64,000 nucleotides of DNA from Galbitalea sp. SE-J8 (GTDB lineage Bacteria; Actinomycetota; Actinomycetes; Actinomycetales; Microbacteriaceae): positions 1 to 64,000 of the forward strand of contig NZ_JAUASV010000003.1 in NCBI RefSeq assembly GCF_030345695.1, in the 5' to 3' direction. The position numbers were made by a program, and so were the translations under genes. The notes beneath the pieces were generated by a model. The model was not told the origin of the DNA. It did not search any database and worked only from the letters and a program-made list of their open reading frames with translations. Shown piece by piece: positions 58,439 through 64,000 of the stretch. Each line of letters begins with the position of its first letter. Within the stretch, counting starts at the first letter, position 1.

Positions 58439-59317
58439 ATGGTCGAGCCGACTCCGCTCATGCCGTCCCTGACCGGCTCGTTCTCGTCGCCCGCGGGCGG
58501 CAACCCGACCGGCGCGATGGTCGAGGCGGCGTACGCGCACCACGGCATCCTCGCGCGCTACGTCAACGCCGAGGTGCGGCCCGCGGGGCTCGCGGCGGCG
58601 GTGGCGGGAGCGAAGGCGATGGGCTGGCTCGGGTTCAACTGCTCCCTTCCGCACAAGCAGGCCGTCATCCCGCTGCTCGACGAGCTCGCGCAGTCCGCGC
58701 GGCTCATCGGCGCGGTGAACTGCGCCGTCGAGCGCGATGGCGCCTGGGTCGGCGAGAACACCGACGGGCAGGGGTTCGTCGCGGCGCTGCGGGAGATCGT
58801 CGATCCCGCGGGCCAGCGGGTCGTCGTGCTCGGCGCGGGCGGCGCGGGCAGGGCGATCGCGGTCGAGCTCGCCCTCGCGGGCGCGGCGAGCGTGACGATC
58901 GTGAACCGCGACGTGGAGAAGGCCCGTGCCCTGGCCGACGTCATCGTCGAGGGCACAACGGCCACGGCCCGGGCCGAGGCGTGGCTCGGCGATCACGCGG
59001 TCGCGGCGGACGCCACGGTCGTGGTCAACGCGACCTCGGTCGGGCTCGCGCCGCGCATCGACGAGCGCCTCGCGGTCGATCTCGAGACGATCCGGGCCGG
59101 CGTCGTGGTGTGCGACGTCATCCCGAATCCGCCGGTGACGCCGTTCCTGCGCGCGGCCGCCGAGCGCGGCGCGCGCACGCTCGACGGACGGGGGATGCTC
59201 GCCCAGCAGGCCGCGCGCAACGTCGAGCTGTGGACCGGGGTGCGCCCGGACCTGGCCGTCATGCGGACGGCGCTCGATCGCGCGATCGGCGACTGGCGGC
59301 ATCCGACGAGCTCCTGA
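58439..59317 (+). CDS. Shikimate/quinate dehydrogenase homologue
   Basis: A 292-residue AroE-family enzyme. The N-terminal substrate domain keeps catalytic Lys in NCSLPHKQAVIPLLDE and Asp in GENTDGQGFVAAL; the cofactor domain has VVLGAGGAGRAIAVELALAG and INR-like VNRDVEKARAL, and the C-terminal block is LDGRGMLAQQAARNVELW. The N-terminal Ser-x-Ser shikimate motif appears as TGSFSSP. Being last in a sugar-import operon with a LacI repressor, it is more likely a catabolic oxidoreductase than the biosynthetic AroE. Substrate unknown. Confidence 0.75.
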   Translation: MVEPTPLMPSLTGSFSSPAGGNPTGAMVEAAYAHHGILARYVNAEVRPAGLAAAVAGAKAMGWLGFNCSLPHKQAVIPLLDELAQSARLIGAVNCAVERDGAWVGENTDGQGFVAALREIVDPAGQRVVVLGAGGAGRAIAVELALAGAASVTIVNRDVEKARALADVIVEGTTATARAEAWLGDHAVAADATVVVNATSVGLAPRIDERLAVDLETIRAGVVVCDVIPNPPVTPFLRAAAERGARTLDGRGMLAQQAARNVELWTGVRPDLAVMRTALDRAIGDWRHPTSS

Positions 59318-59342
59318 CCCTCTCGAGTCCACCGGTCGGGGA

Positions 59343-60494
59343 TCAGGGGCGTCTCTTGCGGAACTCGCCCGGGGGCACGCCGAAGCGGCGACGGAACGCG
59401 ATGCCCATGTACTCCGCGTGCGCGAAGCCGAGGTGCTCGGCGACGCGCGGCAGCGTCCAGTCGGTGTGCAGCAGCAGGTCGGCGACGCGTTCCATGCGCA
59501 CGCGGGCGATCTCGTCGTGCGCCGTGCGGCCGAGCGTCGCGGCGAAGCGGTAGTCCAGGGTGCGCCGCGCGAGCCCCGCGTGCCGCGCGACCTCGCCGAC
59601 CGGGATCGGCCGGTGCGCGTTCTCGCGGATGAAGCGCAGCGCCCGCGCCACGTCGACGTCGTCGACCGCGAGCAGGTCGCTCGACTCCCGGGTCACGACG
59701 CCGAGCGGCTCGACCAGGTGCAGCATCGGCGCCCGGCCGCGGCCCGCCATCATCTCGTCGAGCAGCTCGGCGGCCATCCGCCCGGTGCGCGCGGTGTCCG
59801 GCTGGATGCTCGACATCGGCGGCGAGGTCAGGGTGCAGAGCAGCTCGTCGTTGTCGACGCCGAGCACCGCGACCTCCTCGGGCACCTGGATCGCGGCGAT
59901 CTTGCACGCCTCGAGCACCTCCTGGCCGTGGATGTCGTAGCTCGCGAGCACGCCCACCGGCTTGGGCAGCTCGCGGAGCCACTCGACCAGGTCGCGGCGG
60001 TTGACGGCCGCGGTCCCCGTCGCGCGCAGCAGGAACTCGTGCGGCTGCGCGCCGCGTGCGGCGGCGTGCGCGCGGAAACCGTTGCGTCGCTTGGTCGACC
60101 AGGCGAACCGGGACTCGCCGACGAACGCGAAGGTGCGGATGCCGCGCTCGGCGAAGTGCTGGACGGCCAGCCGCGCCATGGCGTCGTCGTCGGTCTCGAC
60201 GATCGGGAACTCCGGCGCGAGTCCGGCGGCGCTGACGTCGACCACGGGGAGGCCGAGCCGCCGAACCTGCCGCGCGGTCAGCTGGTTCTCGATCCGCGCG
60301 ATCACCCCGTCGCCGTGCCAGCCCTCGAGCCAGGACAGGTCGGTGTCCTGGCGACTGTGCTCGCCGATGTAGATCGACCAGCGCGGCCTCGTGGCCAGGT
60401 ACTGACGAACGCCGCCGAGCAGCCCTCGCGCGTAGGCGTTCGACGTCTCGATGACGAGCGCGACGTGGCGCGTGCGCTCATCGGCGAGGGGCAT
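59343..60494 (-). CDS. XylR-type regulator (LacI-like sensor plus AraC HTH)
   Basis: A 383-residue protein with a periplasmic-binding-like sensor at about 8-265 (HVALVIETSNAYARGLLGGV, VGVLASYDIHGQEVLEAC, VAVLGVDNDELLCTLTSPPM) and a C-terminal AraC double HTH at about 280-380 (VGEVARHAGLARRTLDYRF, RVAEHLGFAHAEYMGIAFRR). This is the architecture of E. coli XylR. It is divergent from a CUT1 ABC operon and probably activates it in response to a pentose or similar sugar. Confidence 0.85.
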   Translation of the reverse strand: MPLADERTRHVALVIETSNAYARGLLGGVRQYLATRPRWSIYIGEHSRQDTDLSWLEGWHGDGVIARIENQLTARQVRRLGLPVVDVSAAGLAPEFPIVETDDDAMARLAVQHFAERGIRTFAFVGESRFAWSTKRRNGFRAHAAARGAQPHEFLLRATGTAAVNRRDLVEWLRELPKPVGVLASYDIHGQEVLEACKIAAIQVPEEVAVLGVDNDELLCTLTSPPMSSIQPDTARTGRMAAELLDEMMAGRGRAPMLHLVEPLGVVTRESSDLLAVDDVDVARALRFIRENAHRPIPVGEVARHAGLARRTLDYRFAATLGRTAHDEIARVRMERVADLLLHTDWTLPRVAEHLGFAHAEYMGIAFRRRFGVPPGEFRKRRP

Positions 60495-60641
60495 GTCGCG
60501 ATTATCCCCGCCGGGCCGCGGCGCGGGGCAAGAGCGCCGGCCGGAAAGCGTCGGGATGCTGCGGGATTACGCATGGATCGCATCGCGCGAGGCCCGTAGC
60601 GTCGTCGGGAGTAGCCAGGTGTTGCAACAAGGGAGTTGACC

Positions 60642-62039
60642 ATGGCCGTATCCGGAGTTTCTCGCATCCGTGCCCGCTCGCGGGGCCGACGCGCAGCCGC
60701 CGTCGCGAGCGTGATCGCGATCGCCGCGATGACGGCGGCGTGCGGCTCCTCCGCGCCCGGCGGCAAGGGCACGCTCAACCTCTGGTACGGCCTCGAGTCG
60801 ACCGACCCCGACAAGGTGCAGGAGTACCAGACCCTGTACGTCGATCCGTTCGAGGCGCAGCACCCGGACGTCACCGTGCACACGACGCCGCTGACCGACA
60901 AGAACTTCACCACCAAGGTGAAGACCTCGCTCGCGGCTGGTCGCGGGCCGGACATCATCGAGACCGCGGGCTCGACGAGCGCGATCCCGTACGCCGAGGC
61001 CGGCTACTTCCTCGACCTCGGGCCGCTCGCCGAGCGCGAGCACTGGAAGGACAGCATCCTGCCCTGGGCGTTCGACATGAGCTACATCGACGGCAAGCTG
61101 CAGGCGATCCCGTCCGGCTACGAGTCGATGGTGCTCTACTACAACACGACGCTCTTCGAGAAGCACGGCTGGCAGCCGCCGACCGATCGGGCCTCGCTCG
61201 AGAAGCTCGCGGACGAGATGATCGACGCGGGCGTCGTGCCGTTCGGCAACGGCGCCGCCGACTACGAGGGCGTCGGCGAGTGGATCCTGTCCTCGTTCTT
61301 CAACGAGGTCGCGGGCCCGCGGCGCATCAATCAGGCGCTGAACGACGAGATCGCCTGGACCGATCCGGCGTTCGTCGACACCGTGAAGCTCGTGCAGGAC
61401 TACTTCGAGCGCGGCTACTTCGCGGGAGGCACGAAGCAGTACTTCACGCTGTCGTTCCCGCAGGTCTACGCGAACTTCGCCGACGGCAAGGCCGGGATGC
61501 TGCTCTCCGGCAGCTGGGAGATGGGCAGCCTGCCCGAGTACTTCGGCGTGAACGGCAACTCCTCCGACTGGGACTGGGTCGCCCTGCCGCCGCTCGCGCC
61601 CGACGTGCCGAGCGACGTGTATCCGCTCTCGGTCGGCAACACGCTCTCCGTGAACGCGAAGGCGGGCGACGTGGACGTCGCCCAGGACTACCTGGCCTGG
61701 TACCTGTCCGACACCGCGAACATGTGGAAGGCGGTCGCCAAGACGGGCGGCAACCCGATCCCGATCCGGTTCGAGCCCTCCGACGTGCCCGCCGACATCG
61801 ACCCGCGCTACGCCGCCCAGTACACGGCGATCAACGAGGCCTCGGATGCCGGCATGGTCGGCTACGTGACGTGGACCTCGTGGGGGTCGGGCGCCGAGAC
61901 CTACATCTGGGACAACATGGACAAGCTGTTCACGGGCGAGCTCTCGGCGGCGACGTTCTGCGCCGGGATGGATGCCGCGTTCCAGAAGGACTACGACGCG
62001 GGCACCATCCCGCCCGTGTTCGGCACGGCGGTGCGATGA
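60642..62039 (+). CDS. ABC importer sugar-binding lipoprotein (CUT1)
   Basis: A 465-residue extracellular binding protein: a long basic signal peptide with lipobox TAAC (Cys34), then TLNLWYGLESTDPDKVQEYQ, AGRGPDIIETAGSTSAIPYA and AGMLLSGSWEMGSLPEYFG, typical of CUT1 oligosaccharide receptors. ATG 60642 has AAGGGAG six bases upstream. Unlike the other two binding-protein genes here, it overlaps the following permease gene by four bases with no hairpin. Confidence 0.85.
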   Translation: MAVSGVSRIRARSRGRRAAAVASVIAIAAMTAACGSSAPGGKGTLNLWYGLESTDPDKVQEYQTLYVDPFEAQHPDVTVHTTPLTDKNFTTKVKTSLAAGRGPDIIETAGSTSAIPYAEAGYFLDLGPLAEREHWKDSILPWAFDMSYIDGKLQAIPSGYESMVLYYNTTLFEKHGWQPPTDRASLEKLADEMIDAGVVPFGNGAADYEGVGEWILSSFFNEVAGPRRINQALNDEIAWTDPAFVDTVKLVQDYFERGYFAGGTKQYFTLSFPQVYANFADGKAGMLLSGSWEMGSLPEYFGVNGNSSDWDWVALPPLAPDVPSDVYPLSVGNTLSVNAKAGDVDVAQDYLAWYLSDTANMWKAVAKTGGNPIPIRFEPSDVPADIDPRYAAQYTAINEASDAGMVGYVTWTSWGSGAETYIWDNMDKLFTGELSAATFCAGMDAAFQKDYDAGTIPPVFGTAVR

Positions 62040-62977
62040 CCTCGACACTCGTCCGCCCCGCGCCCCCCGCGGCGGCGACGCCCCGCGCGCCCCGCCGGGG
62101 GAGCCTGCGACGGCGGTCCCGGATCGTCGCGGTGCTCTTCGTCGCACCCGCGCTGCTCGTGAACCTGCTCGTGATCGCCGGTCCCGGCGTGAGCAGCATC
62201 GTCTACGCCTTCACGGACTGGAACGGCATCTCGGCGCCGCGGTTCATCGGGGTCGACAACTTCGTGCGCCTCGCCGGCGACGACCGGTTCTGGAACGCGC
62301 TCACGCACAACGCGATCTACCTCGTCGTGTTCCTCACCGTGCCGCTCGGGATGGGGCTGGCCGGGGCGTTCATGCTGTCGCGGATCCGGCGCGGTGCGGC
62401 CCTGTTCCGCGTGCTGTTCTTCCTGCCGTACATCATGGTGAGCGTCGTCAACGCGCAGATCTGGAAGAACCTGCTCGACCCGAACACCGGCGTCGCCGCG
62501 GGTCTGCACCGGATCGGGATCGACTGGCTCGACGACGTGTACTTCCTCGGCGACCCGGCGCTCTCCCTCGGCAGCGTCATGTTCGTCGACAACTGGCACT
62601 TCTGGGGCTTCCTCGTCGTGCTCTTCCTCGCGGCGATGGGCGGCATCGACGGCAACCTGTACGAGGCGGCGCGCATCGACGGCGCGAACGCCCTCCAGGA
62701 GTTCCGCCACGTCACCCTGCCCGGCATCCGTCCGACCATCATCTTCGCCCTCACGATGATCGCCCTCGGCTCGCTGCTCGCCTTCGACTACGGCTTCATC
62801 CTCACCGGCGGCGGCCCCGCCGGCTCGAGCGACCTCGCGGCGCTGCTCATCAACCGCACCGCGTTCCAGTCGCTCGAGGCGGGGTACGGCTCCGCGATGG
62901 CGATCACGCTGAGCGGGCTCAGCGGCATCCTGCTCATCGTGTTCGCGGTGCTGCGCCGGCGGGAGGACGAGTCCTGA
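62036..62977 (+). CDS. ABC importer permease, CUT1 first subunit
   Basis: A 313-residue six-helix permease with a Pro/Arg-rich cytoplasmic lead. The EAA loop is YEAARIDGANALQEFRHVTL near 203-222. Translationally coupled at both ends (ATGA and TGATG). No ATPase is encoded, again implying a shared MsiK-like subunit. Confidence 0.85.
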   Translation: MTSTLVRPAPPAAATPRAPRRGSLRRRSRIVAVLFVAPALLVNLLVIAGPGVSSIVYAFTDWNGISAPRFIGVDNFVRLAGDDRFWNALTHNAIYLVVFLTVPLGMGLAGAFMLSRIRRGAALFRVLFFLPYIMVSVVNAQIWKNLLDPNTGVAAGLHRIGIDWLDDVYFLGDPALSLGSVMFVDNWHFWGFLVVLFLAAMGGIDGNLYEAARIDGANALQEFRHVTLPGIRPTIIFALTMIALGSLLAFDYGFILTGGGPAGSSDLAALLINRTAFQSLEAGYGSAMAITLSGLSGILLIVFAVLRRREDES

Positions 62978-63843
62978 TGGCCATCCACACCGACGCCCCG
63001 GCGCGCGAGCGCGTGCATCCCGGCGGCTCGCGGCGCACCCCGGTGTCGTACCTCGTGCTCGTGCTGCTCGCCCTGTTCGCGGCGTTGCCCGTGCTCGTCA
63101 TGGTGTTCAACTCGCTCAAGTCGAACTACGAGATCGGGGCGAACCCGCTCGGCTTCCCGACCTCGTTCGAGTTCGCGAACTTCGTCGAGGCCTGGGTGCA
63201 GGGGAACATGGGCCGCGGCCTGCTCAACACGGTCGTCGTGGTGAGCGGCACGATCGCCGGCACGTGGCTGTGCGCGGGGCCCGCGGCCTACGCCATGGCC
63301 CGGCTCGACCTGCCGCTGCGCCGCGGCATCGAGAACTACCTGTACTTCGTCATCTCGCTGCCCGTGCAGATGTTCATCGTGCCGCTGTTCTTCCTCTGGG
63401 TGCAGCTCGGGCTCATCGACACGCTGTTCGGGCTCATCGTGATCTACGTCGCGCTCAACACCCCGTTCTCGGTGCTGCTGCTGCGCACGTTCCTGATCGG
63501 CATCCCGAGGAGCCTGGATGAGGCGGCGCGCATCGACGGAGCGTCCGAGTGGCGCGTCGCGACCCGGATCGTGCTGCCGCTCTCGCTGCCCGGATTCCTC
63601 ACCGTCGGCCTGCTGTCGGGCCTCGGCGCGTACTCCGAGCTGCTGTTCTGCGTGACCTTCCTGAGCGACCCCGAGCTCTTCCCGGTGGCGACGGCGTTCC
63701 TCAACTTCAGCCAGGGCTACGCCCAGAACTACGGACTCGTGAACGCGGCCGGCGTCATCCTGCTCGCGCCGCTCGTGCTCCTGTTCCTCGCCCTGCAGCG
63801 CCGCTTCATCTCCGGCCTCGCGAGCAGCGGGGTCAAGGGATGA
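62977..63843 (+). CDS. ABC importer permease, CUT1 second subunit
   Basis: A 288-residue MalG-like permease with six helices; EAA loop DEAARIDGASEWRVATRIVL near 180-200 and C-terminus RFISGLASSGVKG. Its start overlaps the stop of the first permease gene by one base. An oxidoreductase gene follows 59 bases later. Confidence 0.85.
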   Translation: MAIHTDAPARERVHPGGSRRTPVSYLVLVLLALFAALPVLVMVFNSLKSNYEIGANPLGFPTSFEFANFVEAWVQGNMGRGLLNTVVVVSGTIAGTWLCAGPAAYAMARLDLPLRRGIENYLYFVISLPVQMFIVPLFFLWVQLGLIDTLFGLIVIYVALNTPFSVLLLRTFLIGIPRSLDEAARIDGASEWRVATRIVLPLSLPGFLTVGLLSGLGAYSELLFCVTFLSDPELFPVATAFLNFSQGYAQNYGLVNAAGVILLAPLVLLFLALQRRFISGLASSGVKG

Positions 63844-63902
63844 CGCCCGCCCGCCCGTCCGGATCGCGCACCGCAGCATCCGTCAGCCATCGAAAGGACA
63901 CC

Positions 63903-64000
63903 ATGACCCGCACCGTGCGGATCGGCATCGTCGGGCTCGGCTTCGGCGCCGAGTTCATCCCGATCTACCAGGCCCACCCCGATGCGGAGCTCGTCGCGGT
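63903..64000 (+). CDS. Gfo/Idh/MocA-family oxidoreductase, start only
   Basis: The first 32 codons encode TRTVRIGIVGLGFGAEFIPI then YQAHPDAELVAV, the Rossmann start of Gfo/Idh/MocA dehydrogenases. GAAAGGA lies about six bases before the ATG. The rest is beyond the window. Such enzymes commonly follow CUT1 importers for inositols and unusual sugars, so it probably oxidises the imported substrate. Confidence 0.75.
   Translation, partial: MTRTVRIGIVGLGFGAEFIPIYQAHPDAELVA

Overview
The window is high-GC DNA (coding thirds dominated by G/C) from an actinobacterium. Several signs point to a Microbacteriaceae-type genome: very frequent GGATGCC/GGCATCC words inside genes, many 4-nt stop/start overlaps, AAGGAG-type ribosome sites, the 5-formyl-THF cyclo-ligase / galU / RimJ / GlpR-like gene order, and a helicase-nuclease whose C-terminal domain resembles the MTES_1575 class. 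It is mostly chromosomal but carries several accessory patches. No whole genome or species call is possible from 64 kb.

Region by region. 1-4.6 kb is an accessory patch: a frameshifted IS256-type transposase end, remnants of an AraC-like gene and a DNA methylase, a divergent TetR/MFS efflux pair with two operators, and a Fic protein. 4.6-19.5 kb holds a flavin monooxygenase, a HelR/HelD-type RNA polymerase motor ATPase, membrane proteins, regulators, a PRC-barrel protein, an alpha/beta hydrolase/HdeD pair, a TetR - MFS - TetX-like monooxygenase operon, and a ThDP enzyme coupled to an AEC carrier.

19.5-34.5 kb is a large sugar-acid island. A leftward operon (dgoD, SDR, SMP-30 lactonase) diverges from a GntR gene followed by FAH hydrolase, SDR, APH-fold kinase and an enolase paralogue. 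Next to it are LacI, an ABC sugar importer, a GH127 glycosidase and an aldose epimerase. Read together, the genes suggest oxidation of an imported aldose to an aldonate, dehydration, 4-oxidation and hydrolytic cleavage to pyruvate plus a hydroxyacid. The kinase and enolase copy could return glycerate to PEP. This is the most attractive candidate for an undescribed pathway.

34.5-43.5 kb contains a 1258-residue helicase-nuclease with broken Walker motifs, a frameshifted lipoprotein gene, and a housekeeping block (mscL, FmdB, 5-FCL, galU, RimJ/RimL, GlpR-like protein, tRNA-Ala-CGC). 43.5-46.3 kb, directly at the tRNA 3' end, is integration debris: a serine-recombinase remnant, an MFS gene, and stacked C-terminal fragments of a TetR regulator, a toxin-like protein and a resolvase. 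46.3-52.9 kb begins with a true tetracycline-repressor homologue and two near-canonical tet operators placed before a tiny protein rather than a tetA pump. It continues with MarR/quinone oxidoreductase, TetR/NAD-dependent dehydrogenase, a PPC-VOC fusion, aldo-keto reductase and methylglyoxal synthase.

53.0-59.3 kb is a fructose-type ABC system (frcBCA) with a PfkB kinase and LacI repressor, unexpectedly followed by a small ABM-domain protein and a shikimate-dehydrogenase homologue. 59.3-64 kb has a XylR-type regulator divergent from a second CUT1 ABC importer and the start of a Gfo/Idh/MocA oxidoreductase that runs off the window. Intergenic spaces repeatedly hold long inverted repeats of 10-22 bp arms, of differing sequence.
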